Below are positions 1 through 11,239 of a DNA stretch of 64,000 nt, one piece after another. The DNA lies in contig CM043965.1 of assembly GCA_014529385.2 (NCBI GenBank), positions 15,254,912 through 15,318,911 on the forward strand. The letters run 5' to 3'. Under the pieces are notes generated by a model. It made no database searches. It saw nothing but the letters and a program-made list of their open reading frames with translations, and was not told the origin of the DNA. The DNA comes from Adiantum capillus-veneris. Taxonomy: Eukaryota; Streptophyta; Polypodiopsida; Polypodiales; Pteridaceae. A program made the position numbers and the translations under genes. Within the stretch, counting starts at the first letter, position 1. Every line of letters begins with the position of its first letter.

Positions 1-434
1 CTATTGAGTCTGGCTTTCCCCTCATCTTGGATTACCCTACCTACTAACAGGACACCATCCGGTGGTGGTCCTTGCGGTCTCCCTGTGACTACTGTAGCTT
101 ACGGTAGCTTCTATAGTGCAGACTGTTTAGTTTGGCTTTCCTTGTTTCGGATGACGTTTACGACGCATATTGCTACATCTGGCCTTCCCGGAGTTTTACA
201 TAGCTTAGCCACCAGGCCACACTGGGCTATAGGTTCATGCATTGACAGGCTTCCGGTCATTCTCATGACGGTTCGTGGGCTTCCCCATTTTCTCCAGACG
301 GTTTGACTACAGACACCACGGATCCTATTGGGCAGGACACTTGCAGGTCCATTGGCACTTCTTTTACAACAAGGAGTTGTTCTCCTACTCAGTTTGGGAC
401 CTTCACGGAGTATCTTCACCCTGTATCGGCGGAG
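1..434 (+). mobile_element. Copia-like element P, internal part, left of CV1
   Basis: Non-coding DNA strongly similar to 16360-16810 (for example, the shared CACCATCCGGTGGTGGTCC). It resumes at 6769 after CV1: the text TATCGGCGGAG then TACAATAGTTTACTACACTG matches 16798-16830. It contains degenerate GTGCAGACTG..TTGGTCTGGC units. Confidence 0.65.
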
Positions 435-822
435 TGTAACAGACTTGGACACTCCAAGTCAAGAATCAACCGTGACAGCACCAAATAACCACTTCAAAAC
501 AATTCACAGATCACAATAGATTTGCACTGGCCCGGCGGAGTTCCGTGCCTAGAGATATTGGCCCCAAAGACTGGCGCCCCTTTCGGTATTTCTTTTTGTA
601 TTAATCAATCATCAAAGTACAAGAGAGCGGTTAGGGTTTAACTCTCAAACTCTGCGTCCAGATGCTCTGAGAAGTGAGGCCCTCACCACTAATTTAAAGG
701 TTACAAGGGATGCCCAAAAGCAGAGGCCCAAAAGCTTTTAAAATCAAAAGCGATTTCCGGAAATTTTGGTTTTTGGCAGAAATTAGGGTTTTTGCTGTCC
801 GCCACGTCATCACTTTGTGACA
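435..822 (-). repeat. CV1 3' LTR (left)
   Basis: Starts TGTAACAGACTTGG and ends ATCACTTTGTGACA. It lacks about 150 bp that are present in the partner LTR between AAAATCAAAAG and GATTT, including a CT-rich run and several AGGGTTT units. The left LTR is therefore the deleted version. Confidence 0.92.
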
Positions 823-1430
823 TACCCCCCTCTTGAAAGCATTGTAATCGACCGCGATTACGCCTGCAAAACCGACAAAAGCCATAAACCGTCTTAGCAG
901 ACACTGACTGTTAGTACCTACGTACTAGGAACACACATCTAGCACATGTACAAAATCGACAGTCACATCACACGACATCACAGGACATCACCAGACATCA
1001 CAGGACATCACATGACATTCAACATTCATTCGGATCTTAGACCATGATTTATCGGCAATGTAGCTAGCAATCACATCTAGGTCCAATCGGGACCTCAACG
1101 ATGTCCGATTGACTAACCCCTATTGCAACCATGTCTATTCGAGATCAATCAGACCAAAATGCTGCAGTCATTTCGTCTATCAGTTCCTGCACTCACAAGA
1201 AGTCAAGAACAAATCAGTATCATTATCAGGAATTCCATTTCATAAAGTCATCCAGCAGAATACTGTCAGCTCTCAGTATCCCTGAAGCTCAAAGAGACAT
1301 CAGTGACTTTAGTATCAAAATCGAGGCATCTGTTGACAAGGGAGCGGAGTGATTCCCCTCTTGTGCATCCCACTGCACCAGATCTCCGGCCAAGTTGAAT
1401 TCTGGGTTCCGTTTGGAGTAGACTATGCTA
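823..1430 (-). other. CV1 3' untranslated region and polypurine tract
   Basis: Between the chromodomain end and the 3' LTR. On minus, AAGAGGGGGGTA directly precedes the LTR and is the polypurine tract. The plus-strand CATCACA/GACATCAC motif repeats several times at 963-1016. The matching CV2 segment is 9116-9670, with a shorter run of that motif. Confidence 0.7.
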
Positions 1431-1690
1431 AACCAAAACATCGAGGTAAAGTTTCACAATCCGAGGAGTATCTGCTAGGTCCTCCTCCTCCATCCACTTC
1501 GCATCAAATGCAGGAAAGTTCTTGAACTTAACCAAGAACCCGCCTTCGGACTTTACCTTTCTTCGTATCGTTATGTGCCAAAATCTGTTCAGGAACAAGG
1601 ACTTCCTCGTTTTCTTCCACTTCGGGTTGCTCATCAGGCTCCCCATCATCAGGCACATCACCCTTAACAAGTTTCAAGAGACTCACATGC
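1430..1690 (-). pseudogene. CV1 chromodomain-like C-terminus
   Basis: Minus frames read VPEQILAH, then KVRRRVLGKFKNFP and DAKWMEEEDL. This chromodomain-like tail defines chromoviruses and is thought to guide integration through histone marks. A frameshift lies in the middle. Confidence 0.75.
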
Positions 1691-2450
1691 AATGCATTGT
1701 GAATCCTCCAAGTATCTGGCAGTTTCAATCGGAAGGAGACATCGTTCAGTTATTTGGAAAGGTCCGTAGTATCACATACTAAGCTTTGGAAAAAGTCTCT
1801 CCTTTCCCTTTTCTTTCTTAGGCATGCCTTCTCAAAAGTAAGAGCACCCAATCATCCTCCTTCAGTTTCAAGTCACGACGATGGCGATCCGCTACCTTTT
1901 TCTGTCATTCTTGAGACTCTTGCAAAGTCTCGCGAACCTTGGCAAAAGCCGTATCCAAGTCTCGCGAATATTCATCCGCTTCAAATATCTAATCTTTCGT
2001 ACTCAGAAAGGATGGAACCTTCGCAGCACTTTCAACAATCTCACATGGCGTCTTTCCGGTCGAAGAGTGTATCGTGTTATTGTAGGCAAATTCCACCAAA
2101 GGTAAGTTCTTTTCCCATTGAGTCTTCTGATCCGAGATACAAGACTTTAATAAATCTAAAACCACTGAATTGGCAATCTCAAATTGCCCGTCAGTCTGCA
2201 AGTGGAACGATGATGAGAACTGCAACTACGTGCCAATGTTCTCCCAAATTGCCTTCCAAAACAAACTCATAAATCTGGGGTCTCTGTCGGAGATAATCGT
2301 CTCAGACGTGCCATGTGATCGGAAAATCATCGTGATCATTCTGTGTTCTTGGGACATCAAAAATGAAATCCATTGCAATACTTTCCTAAGGGTGGGTGGG
2401 TATGGGTAAAGGCTGTAACAATCCCTGTGCCTTATGCCTGTCAAACTTGA
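1690..2450 (-). pseudogene. pol: CV1 integrase core, internally deleted
   Basis: The catalytic SDRDPRF segment and the TDGQFEIANS segment with its Glu are present. About 105 bp found in CV2 between the first and second catalytic Asp are missing here (junction near 2325-2335). That deletion and several frameshifts make the enzyme non-functional. Confidence 0.8.
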
Positions 2451-3138
2451 CCTTCTGGCATACCAAGCAACTGCGCACAAACTCTTCCACATCCTTTTTG
2501 AGTCTCGGCCCAAAGAAGTATCTCTCTACCCCCTTCATGGTGGTAGCAATGCCGCGGTGACCCGTAAAAGGTGGACAGTGGCATTCAGTCATAACCCTTT
2601 CCCTCAACGGCTGTGTAACGCACAACATAGTCTTTTTCATCAAGTAGCCTTCCCGAAGGGAGTATCCAGCTACTGTCTCCCCATCCCGTATCCGTATGAA
2701 AATATCTGCAAAATTTGTATCTGTGGCATACTGATCGACCATATCCTCGAAGCTCCTATGATGTATCACGGAAACAGCCAGAACCAACGGTTTTCGAGAC
2801 AAAGCATCTGCCACCACATTCTTCTGTCCCTGCACATGGACAATCTGGAAGTGGAACTGTGACAAGATGTTCGCCCACCGCATCTGCTTTTCCGAAAGCT
2901 GCTTCTGTGACAAGAAGTAGCGCAAACTCTGATGGTCTGTAAAGACAATAAAATCCGCTCCGAGTAGGTAATGCCGCCACTGAGTAAGAGCATGGATGAC
3001 CGCCAATAGCTCTTTCTCATAAATTTGTGCTGTCATCTCCGGCTTAGAGAACAAACGGCTCTCGTAAGCTATGACATGGCCTTCTTGCATCAAGACCGTA
3101 CCCAGACTACGACCACAAACATCACAATAATACTTCAA
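2386..3138 (-). pseudogene. pol: CV1 RNase H and integrase zinc-binding domain
   Basis: One 250-codon frame covers RNase H (CDVCGRSLG with the first Asp, YEKELLAV with Glu, FTDHQSL and VADALSR with the other Asp residues). It is followed by the integrase HHCC finger (ECHCPPFTGHRG ... RSCLVCQKVKFDRHK). This is the best-preserved part of CV1. It ends in an integrase frameshift. Confidence 0.88.
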
Positions 3139-4220
3139 ATGACTTCTGCAAGTCCGACAAAGTCAAAACAGGGCCTGTAGTCAATTTCTCTTTCAATGTC
3201 CGAAAGGTAGTCACCTCTGTGGGTCCCCACGAAAAAGGTACTCCTTTCAGTATCAAAGTATGCAAAGGGGAAGCAACCTCTGCAAACTTTCTATGAACCA
3301 CTTGTAGTACGAACACAGTTCCAAGAAGCTTCTAACTTCATGGACATTCCTCAAATCGGGCCAATCACGGATAGTCTCTATCTTGTCCGGGTCCATTTGC
3401 ACTCCTGTTGCTGACACAATGTGTCCCAAAAAAGTGTATCTCTGGTAGGAAAAATTCACTTTTCTTTGCATTAATCACTAACGTGTGATCTCGTAATGCC
3501 TGAAAGACTTGAAGCAGATGATCTCTGTGTTCTGCCTCATTCTTGGAGAAAACAATGATGTCGTCAAAGAAAGTGCCAACAAATAGCCTGTACTCTCGAA
3601 AAATCCTGTCCATCATCCGGTTAAATGTCGCAGGATCATTGGTTAAGTCAAAAGGCATCACCAAAAACTCAAATAACCCAAAAGTTGTCCGAAAAGCTGT
3701 CTTGTAGACATCTCCTGGCGCTATCCTGATCTGATGATATCCACTCTTCAAGTCAATCCTGCTAAAGCACGAGGATCCCTGTAACTTGTCGAGTATATCA
3801 TCGATCCTAGGAATCGGAAATCTGTTCTTGATGGTGATTTCGTTGAGAGTGCTATAATCGATGCACATTCTCCAAGATCCGTCTTTCTTCAAAAACCAAC
3901 AACGCTGGAGAGCAATACGGTGAAGTACTAGGCTGGACAAGACCCTTTTTAAAGAGGTCTTTCACTGGGTTCATAATCTTTTCATTCTGTACTCGGCTCA
4001 CACAATAAGGTGGCCGATTCGGTGGTGTGCTTCCAGATATCAGATCAATGGTATGATCTTCAAGCCCTCTCAAAAGCAATCGGCATGAGTGTGGAGAAAA
4101 ATCTTGGCGTTCTTTTGATTTGGTCAAAACATATTCAACCTTTATCCATCGTTCAGTTCTCTCCCAAAAGAATAAGTAAGAAAACTGAAGTTCATCAAGT
4201 ACAATCTCTAAGCCCTTCAT
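3122..4220 (-). pseudogene. pol: CV1 reverse transcriptase (degraded)
   Basis: Minus frames carry the RT fingers and palm ([20 protein letters not shown], then [13 protein letters not shown]), the catalytic box FFDDIIVFS in place of the usual YxDD-type box, and the thumb region (LGLCSYYK-like, here LELCSYYK). Two frameshifts (near 3940 and 3400) split it. Most of the protease region upstream is missing relative to CV2. Confidence 0.85.
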
Positions 4221-4678
4221 TTATCAAAGTCGCTTTCTCGGCCCGGTAGTCAACCACGGCGTAGTTCTTGTGGTACCAAGGGATCCCGAGTAGAACGTCA
4301 CTCGCGTGCCCTGAACACCCCTGTCATTGCAAACGAAGTTTGCCAATGCTCGGTGTAATGGCAACATCCCATGCGGGTGCCAGTCGAACTACCTCCGCTT
4401 GTGGCGTCAGTCTATCGGGCGTAGTTCCAAATCGAGCCGCCAATTCCAAGTGAAAAGAAGTTGGCCTTGGCTCCTTCAAAAGGGCTTCCTGATCCTTCAC
4501 TTTGCCCCAAAAGCGGCAAAGTTTGTACTTTCATTCATTAGATTCGGTGCAGGTCCCGCGCCATGTGGTACCAGTTCTGCTTTTCTATCTGCCTTTTCTG
4601 CCACATTCCTCAGCTTCTCTCGAACTCTCAGGCGTGTCGTCGTTCTTTATCATTCTGTTCTTTCTGTGCCTTTTTAGG

Positions 4679-6151
4679 ACACTTCGCGGAGATATGTCCA
4701 TGTTCCCCGCATCCAAAGCACTTACCCTCTCTGATGAAGCGAGCTCTCTCCTCAGGAGTAAGCTTGGGTCGTGCATCCTTCTTCTATGGGTTGCTTTTTT
4801 TCCTTTCTACTTTCATTCCCAGAAGTCTGTTCGGCTCGTTGTGTCATGGCCTCATCTGTGGGGTAGGTCAGACTGCCAGAGTGAATGGCAAAGCCCCGCT
4901 TCGCATGACTCATCAACTCCTGAATAGAAGCTGACTTCTGTTCCAAGCAGTGATCTCGGATCTCTGTAGGTAGACCCAAGGTAAACCCCTCAATCTGTTC
5001 TCTGAACGAGATCTTCTTGAATGAAGAGGCGGGTAGAAAAGAGCTCCAGAATCTTTCACTATAAGCATTGATTGTGTCTTTCTTGGTCATCCGAAGATGG
5101 TTCCAAGCAGCTCGTATATCTCGTTCATATTCTTGCGTCAACCAAGAAGAAAATAAAAAGCTTTTCAAATTTCAGCCATTTAACTGGCGCACTCTTGTTT
5201 AAAAGAAGCGTGGACCACCAAGTACGAGCATTCCCCTTAAGGTAAGAGGTAGCTCTCCGAATCTTGGAGTGCTCTGAATAGCGTCCTCCCGCGAAAGCGA
5301 TGTCAAACTGCTATATAAAAGACAAAGCCTTCGAAGCATCTAAGTATCCTGAAAAGTATCAAACTTGATCGAGTGGCCACCTTCCTTCAACTCTCGGACT
5401 TTCTTGCTTTCATCTTCGAGAAAGCCATACTGGTTGGCTTTGTAAAATTCTTCTTGTTCATAAAAGTTTCCATGATCAGAATCTGAGCTGTCTGTAGACA
5501 AGTCCTCAGTAGAACTGTCAGTCTCTGGGCGAGATGTTTCTTTCCCTTTTTCTTGCCCTTTCCGAAGCTTTGTTTCTTGCTTCGCTTTTTGCTTTTTTTT
5601 CTGTCTTCTTGGCTCGAGTTTGAAGAGCTAGAAGAACTGTCATAAGAAGAAGAAGAAGAAGAACTGGGTAGGTCTTCAAACTTGACGCGCTTCTTCAATT
5701 TCTTTTCCTTGTCAAATGTCGACCGACAACCCAAAAATCCCAGGAAGTCAGTGCTTTTCTTCTGCTTTTTGCCGTGCTTTTTGGCTTTCTTTTGCGCGTC
5801 AAAAAGCTGAGCAATCCGAGCATCAACCACGTTCTCCAGTTCCTTCTCCGTATATTTCTTCGAGGCAGAAGGTTTCTTGAGAGCGGGTTTCGGGAGTGGT
5901 GTTGTGGTTCTCTGCCACTCCATCTGTACCTCTTCCAAAGAGGTCTGGTTCATATATTTTGCCATCTTTGGGTCCTTGGCAAAATTGAGCATCATCTTTG
6001 TTGCATCGCCAATCAATTGACGACGCTCCATCTCTCTTTGCTCTGCCTGAGTAGGCCAATGCGGGCCATACTCTCTGTCTGAATCTTCGTTGTGATCCCA
6101 GCCCGCATCTCCAGATGCAGAGGGAGTCGACTGATCATTGCCTGAAGCCAT
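4679..6151 (-). pseudogene. gag: CV1 gag (degraded)
   Basis: Minus-strand frames encode the same Gag as CV2: an N-terminal acidic and Ser-rich region, a long Lys-rich poly-Ser stretch, a retrotransposon-gag core, and a zinc knuckle CxxCx4Hx4C read from 4720 down to 4679. The Met codon used in CV2 has become Ala here, so translation could only begin at the second Met (6149-6151). Frameshifts near 5390 and 5170 and further stops break the frame. Confidence 0.8.
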
Positions 6152-6211
6152 AGGTGCCGCGGAAAAAAAAAATTCGGGGATCGGATTTCCCGTAGAAGAG
6201 AAATCGGCCGT

Positions 6212-6223
6212 GCTCTGATACCA
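6212..6223 (-). promoter_or_regulatory. CV1 primer-binding site
   Basis: Minus strand reads TGGTATCAGAGC one base inside the 5' LTR. This is the common plant PBS complementary to initiator-Met tRNA and fixes the element's orientation. Confidence 0.9.
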
Positions 6224-6224
6224 C

Positions 6225-6763
6225 TGTAACAGACTTGGACACTCCAAGTCAAGAATCAACCGCGACAGCACCAAATAACCACTTCAAAACAATTCACAGA
6301 TCACAATAGATTTGCACTTGGCCGGCGGAGTTCTGTGCCTAGAGATATTGGCCCCAAAGATTGGCGCCCCTTTCGGTATTTCTTTTTGTATTAATCAATC
6401 ATCAAAGTACAAGAGAGTGGTTAGGGTTTCACTCTCAAACTCTGCGTCTAGATGCTCTGAGAAGTGAGGCCCTCACCACTAATTTAAAGGTTACAAGGGA
6501 TGCCCAAAAGCAGAGCCCCAAAAGCTTTTAAAATCAAAAGCATCAGTTCTCTCTCTCTCTCTCTTAGAGAGTCTTTTTCTCTTTTTTTATAAAAAAAAAG
6601 CAAAATTCGCGTCGCTGTTCATTTTCCAAAAAAAAATAAAAATTCCAGTCTCCGCGATTTTCGGAAATTAGGGTTTTTGGTAGAAATTAGGGTTTGCAGG
6701 AATTTTAGGGTTTCTGGCAGAAATTAGGGTTTCTGCTGTCCGCCACGTCATCACTTTGTGACA
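6225..6763 (-). repeat. CV1 5' LTR (right)
   Basis: Same ends as the left LTR, 539 bp. It contains a (CT)n stretch near 6548-6562 and repeated TTAGGGTTT-like units near 6665-6735. Confidence 0.92.
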
Positions 6764-6768
6764 CGGAG

Positions 6769-7314
6769 TACAATAGTTTACTACACTGTTCGTGATGGCA
6801 CTTTACCATGGAGATTTCTTGGTGGTCGGGACACCCTAGACTGCTGCTACACTCGCGGAGTTCGCCGGAGTATTGTCCTTTAGTGGACATTGTAGTAGAC
6901 ATCTTCATCATTTACGTCACATCTTCAGTTTCATTCGGTTTGTTCAGCATCAAGTGTTGAGAGGGGGTTTTAAATTTACACCACTGTGTTGCTTCACACA
7001 TGTCGAGGGCACTTCCTTGGTACGGCTAGTGTCTCTGGGCTAGCCACCCATAGCATAGGTTGTACCTTGTGGCTGCCCTAGTTTGGGGCCAGCCGTCCAC
7101 TTGAGTTGCACGCCCACCTTGGGCACTCATATATATGGGGCCTAGGGGGTACACATTTCATTATCATATGATGTATTGAGGGTCTCTTGCTCTGGTAGTC
7201 ATGGGGGGTTGATTGCCCGACGCCCCCTATTCCCTACACCAGTATCTTGCTTCTACTCTCTCTCTCTCTCTCTCTCTCTCCTCTCTCACGCTTCCACACA
7301 AGCGCACTCTCACA
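6769..7314 (+). mobile_element. Copia-like element P, internal end and 3' LTR
   Basis: After the CV1 insertion the element continues to a purine tract (GTTGAGAGGGGG, 6955-6967) and an LTR at about 6974-7314 that ends CACTCTCACA. The LTR matches 7715-8130. No reverse transcriptase or other coding is seen in any frame, so this is probably a non-autonomous element. Confidence 0.6.
7255..7287. repeat. (CT)n microsatellite
   Basis: Pure pyrimidine dinucleotide run inside the P LTR, at the same place as the longer run in the Q LTR. Confidence 0.95.
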
Positions 7315-7714
7315 TTTCGGTATTTCTTTATTATTAATGCTTCACAAAGTACAATGTCTGAAGGTCCTCGTCTCAACAGTGTTACCAAGCTTATCTGCTT
7401 GAGACTAAGCCCGTGGCACTTAGTTTATAGGCCCTAGGCCTACCAAAAGTAGTGTACATGAAATGCTTCAAGTCTAAAAGCATCTGGGTCCCAAAAGCTA
7501 GCCAGCACAATTGCGGAATTTTCGTACAGGTGCCATGTCAGTAGTATGAATCACCGAAATCGGTCACGTTAGCAACGCAAATCGCGAGGTCCGTTCAGCT
7601 ACCATGTCGTCAGCCTTTTACTCGCCTGTCTTTATAGCCTTTGTCCCTTTGGGCCCCTTCGGATAGGACCCCATAAGTTGGTACAACTTATAAAATTGGT
7701 GTCCTTTCTATTAG
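7315..7714. other. Spacer between P and Q, with LTR-like fragment
   Basis: No gene. The sequence TTTCGGTATTTCTTTATTATTAATG...CAAAGTACAA resembles part of the CV1/CV2 LTR (TTTCGGTATTTCTTTATGGATTAATC), so a diverged LTR scrap of a related gypsy family is likely. Confidence 0.45.
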
Positions 7715-8053
7715 ATTTACACCACTCTGCTGCTTCACAGGTCTAGGGTATACATGTACGTCTGGTGTGCCTCCGGGTTGGCCACCCTTTGCATATGCAT
7801 TTAGAGTGCACTATCCGGCTGCCCACTTCTGAGCCGGCCGCCCACCTTGTCCGGGCGCCCTCATATATATTTCATTTATTTCTTGTTGGGTCGTGGGGGA
7901 TTTTTCGAGGCATTGTCCTACCTCCCCTTGGGCACCTATTTATGGGGCCAGGGAGGTACCCACTTCCATCATTTGATCATTGTGTATTGAGTCTTCTGCT
8001 CATGGTAGTCATGGGGGGCTAATCGCCCCCTCTTCACCATATCTTGCATTTGT

Positions 8054-8114
<61 letters not shown>

Positions 8115-8130
8115 CACGGGCACTCTCACA
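7715..8130 (+). repeat. Copia-like element Q, 5' LTR
   Basis: Similar to 6974-7314 (ATTTACACCACT...ATATAT...GTAGTCATGGGGGG...CACTCTCACA). It ends directly before a PBS at 8131. It carries a long (CT)n tract at 8056-8111. Confidence 0.75.
8056..8111. repeat. (TC)n microsatellite
   Basis: Uninterrupted dinucleotide run of about 28 units in the Q LTR. Confidence 0.97.
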
Positions 8131-8142
8131 TGGTATCAGAGC
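8131..8142 (+). promoter_or_regulatory. Element Q primer-binding site
   Basis: TGGTATCAGAGC immediately after LTR terminus CACA, on the plus strand. It sets Q's orientation opposite to CV1 and CV2. Confidence 0.88.
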
Positions 8143-8518
8143 TTCAAGCTCTCGATGATCCAAAGGCGCATCTCTGCATCAAGTTCTCCTCCCAAGGGGT
8201 CACATCAGCAGCGTTTTCTGCAAGATCTGCCAGCGTTTTTGCAATGACCAGGCATGCGAAGAAACATGCGTTTTTCATCGCCGAGGACCCCCCTCCACCT
8301 GCGTTTTGGCAAATCAGGCCAGCATTTTTGCTTCTGGCTGCCAGCGCTACAATTCTCGGGCATTTTCGTCATTGGAACATCCCTCCCTCTACTTGCGTTT
8401 TTGGCCAGCTCTAGCATTTTTGGACAGCTGCAACATTTTTGCAGTAGGAGGGCAGCGCTCAGCTTTTCAACCCTGGATCTTGCCTTCCACACCGGCTCCG
8501 CATCCGGTGCCTTGCCGG
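8131..8518 (+). mobile_element. Copia-like element Q, internal region, left part
   Basis: Follows the PBS. Repeated GCGTTTTTGC/CAGCGTTTT motifs, no supported coding. Cut at 8518 by CV2 and continued at 15248. Confidence 0.65.
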
Positions 8519-9115
8519 TGTAACAGACTTGGACACTTCAAGTCAAGAATCAATTACGATAGCACCAAATAACCACTTCAAAACAGTTCATAGTTCACAA
8601 TAGATTTGCATTGGCCCGGCGGAGTTCCGTGCCTAGAGATATTGGCCCCTAAGACTGGCGCCCCTTTCGGTATTTCTTTATGGATTAATCAGTGTTCAAA
8701 GTACAAGAGAGTGGTTCGGGTTTCACTCTCAGACTCTGCGTCTAGATGCTCTGCAGAGTGGGAGCCCTCACCACTTATCTATTGTTTACAAGGGTTGCCA
8801 AAAGCAGAGCCCCAAAAGCTTCAAATCAAAAGCCTGAAATAAAAGCAAAACTCTTTTCTCTCACAAGCTCTCTCTCTAGAGCTTTTAATAAAATAAAGCA
8901 AAGTCTCTCTCTCCTTAAATTGCGTTGAGAAAAAGCAAACTGCCGCAGCCTGTCAATTGCGCCGCAATTTACGAAAATCCTGCCATGTCATCCTCACGGA
9001 ATTCTGTCTGTTGCCCTTTTTAGGGTTAGGGTTAGGGTTAGGGTTTCCAGAATCAGGGTTTTCAACAGCAGCTATAGTTTCGGCTCTCGGGCAGACACGT
9101 CATCACTTTGTGACA
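8519..9115 (-). repeat. CV2 3' LTR (left)
   Basis: Starts TGTAACAGACTTGG, ends CACTTTGTGACA, 597 bp. It includes four tandem TTAGGG units at about 9020-9045 and CT-rich stretches near 8865-8910. Confidence 0.92.
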
Positions 9116-9699
9116 TACCCCCCTCTTGAAAGCATTGTAATCGCTCTCGATTACGCCTGCAAAACAGACAGAGGCCATAAACCGTCTTAGCAGACACTGA
9201 TTGTTAGTACCTACGTACTAGGAACACACATCTAGCACATGTACCAATCGACAGTCACATCACATGACATTCAACATTCATTCGGATCTTAGACCATGAT
9301 TTATCGGCAATGTAGCTAGCAATCGCATCTAGATCCAGTCGGGACCTCATCGATACCCGATTGACTAACCCCTATTGCAACCATGTCTATTCGAGATCAA
9401 TCAGACCAAAATGCTGCAGTCATTTCGTGTATCAGTTCCTGCACTTAAAAGAAGTCAAGAACAAATCAGTATCATAATTAGGAATTCCATTTCATAAAGT
9501 CATACAGCAGAATATTGTCAGCTTTCAGTATCTTCGAAGCTCGAAGAGACATCAGTGACTCTAGTATCTAAATCAAGGCATCTGTTGACAAAGGAGCGGA
9601 GTAACTCCCCTCTTGTGCATCCCACTGCACCAGATCTTCGGCCAAGCTGAATTCTGGGTTCGATTTGGAGTAGACTATGCTAAACCAAAAGCCTCGAGG

Positions 9700-11179
9700 T
9701 AAAGTTTCACAATTTGAGGAGTATCTGCTAGGTCCTCCTCCTCCATTCACTTCGCATCCAATGCAGGATAGTTCTTGAACTTAACCAAGAACCGCCTTCG
9801 GACTTTACCTTTATTCTTTGTATCCTTATGTGCCAAAATCTGTTCAGGAACAAGGATCTCATCGTTTTCTTCCAGTTCGGGTTGCTCATCAGGCTCCCCA
9901 TCATCAGGCACATCGCCTTTGAAAGGTTTCATGAGACTCACATGAAATGCATTGTGAATCCTCCAAGTATCAAGCAGTTTAAGTCGGAAGGAGACATCAT
10001 TTATCTTTTCAGTGATCTGGAAAGGTCCGTAGTATCGCATACTAAGCTTTGGAAAAAGCCTCTCCTTTCCCTTTTTCTTTCTCAGGCGTGCCTTCTCAAA
10101 ACGTAAGAGCACCCAATCATCCTCCTTCAATTTCAAGTCGCGACGATGGCGATCCGCTGCCTTTTTCTGTCGTTGAGATTTCTGCAAAGTCTCACGAACC
10201 TTGGCAAAAGCCGTACTAAGTCTTGCGTATATTCATCCGCTTCAAAAATCTTATCTTTCGTGCTTAGGAAGGGTGGAACCTTCGCAGCACCTTCAACAAT
10301 CTCAAATAGTGCCTTCCCCGTCGAAGAGTGTATCGTGTTATTGTAGGCAAATTCCACCAAAGGTAGATACTTTTCCCATTGAGTCTTCTGATCCGAGATA
10401 TAAGACTTCAATAAATCTAAAACCACTGAATTGGCAATCTTAGATTGCCCATCAGTCTGCGGGTGGAACGATGACGAGAACTGCAACCGCGTGCCAATGT
10501 TCTCCCAAATTCCCTTCCAAAACAAACTCGTAAATCTGGGGTCTCTGTCGGAGACAATCGTCTCAGGCATGCCATGTAATCTGAAAATCTGGGCCACAAA
10601 CAGTCTCGCTAAGTGATTCGGCTTGACTGTTTTCTTCACTGGAATGAAATGAGCCTGTTTGCTAAATTTGTCAATAACAGTCCAGATACCATCGTGACCA
10701 CTCTGTGTTCTCGGGAGATAAAAAATGAAATCCATTGCAATACTTTCCCAGGGGCGGGTGGGTATGGGCAAAGGCTGTAACAATCCCTGTGCTTTTTGCC
10801 CGTCAAACTTAACCTTCTAGCATACTAAGCAACTGCGCACAAAACCTTCCACATCCTTTTTGAGTCTCGGCCAATAGAAGTATCTCTCTACCCCTTTCAT
10901 GGTGGTAGCAATGCCGTGGTGACCCGTAAAAGGTGGACAGTGGCATTTAGTCATAACCTTTTCCCTCAACGGTTGTGTAACGCACAACATGGTTTTTCTC
11001 ATCAAGTAGCCATCCCGAATGGAATATCGCGCTACTGTCTCCCCATCTCGTATCCGTGTGAAAACGTCTGCAAAATCTGTATCTGTGGTATACTGGTCGA
11101 CCATATCCTCGAAGCTCCTATGATGTATCGCGGAAATAGCCAGAACCAATGGCTTCTGAGACAAAGCATCTGCCACCAC
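9700..11179 (-). pseudogene. pol: CV2 integrase and chromodomain
   Basis: The frame at 10817-11179 holds the end of RNase H (ADALSQK, where most relatives have ADALSRK) and the HHCC finger. A stop at the end of RSCLVC separates it from the 216-codon integrase core at 10133-10783: MDFI (first Asp), VSDRDPRF (second Asp), then TDGQSKIANS, in which the catalytic Glu of DDE integrases is Lys. The frame at 9747-10187 then encodes the C-terminal beta-domain (RYYGPFQI) and chromodomain (KVRRRFLVKFKNYPALDAK). The Glu-to-Lys change alone predicts a dead enzyme. Confidence 0.87.
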
Positions 11180-11239
11180 ATTCTTCTGTCCCTTGTGTTA
11201 CATGGACAATCTGGAAGTAAAACTGTGACAAATGTTTGC

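Larger units (their letters stand above)
435..6763 (-). mobile_element. CV1: Ty3/gypsy chromovirus, near full length, minus strand
   Basis: Seen: direct LTRs (435-822 and 6225-6763) starting TGTAACAG and ending TGTGACA, flanked by a perfect 5-bp duplication CGGAG (430-434 and 6764-6768). On the minus strand the primer-binding site TGGTATCAGAGC (initiator-Met tRNA type) abuts the right LTR, and a purine tract (AAGAGGGGGGTA) abuts the left LTR. Domain order on minus is gag with zinc knuckle, protease remnant, RT, RNase H, integrase, chromodomain, as in chromoviruses. All reading frames are broken by stops and indels. A by-eye comparison of about 330 alignable LTR bases shows roughly nine mismatches, suggesting a moderately recent insertion. 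It sits inside copia-like element P. Confidence 0.93.

Noticed and set aside
4-306. 100-codon frame repeated at 16377-16679
   Set aside because: Similarity of the two frames follows from DNA-level repeat identity; a stop-rich reading in the third copy and no known domain argue against a protein.
9018-9047. True telomeric or interstitial telomere track
   Set aside because: Only two to four units, present in both LTRs of one element; it is part of the LTR.
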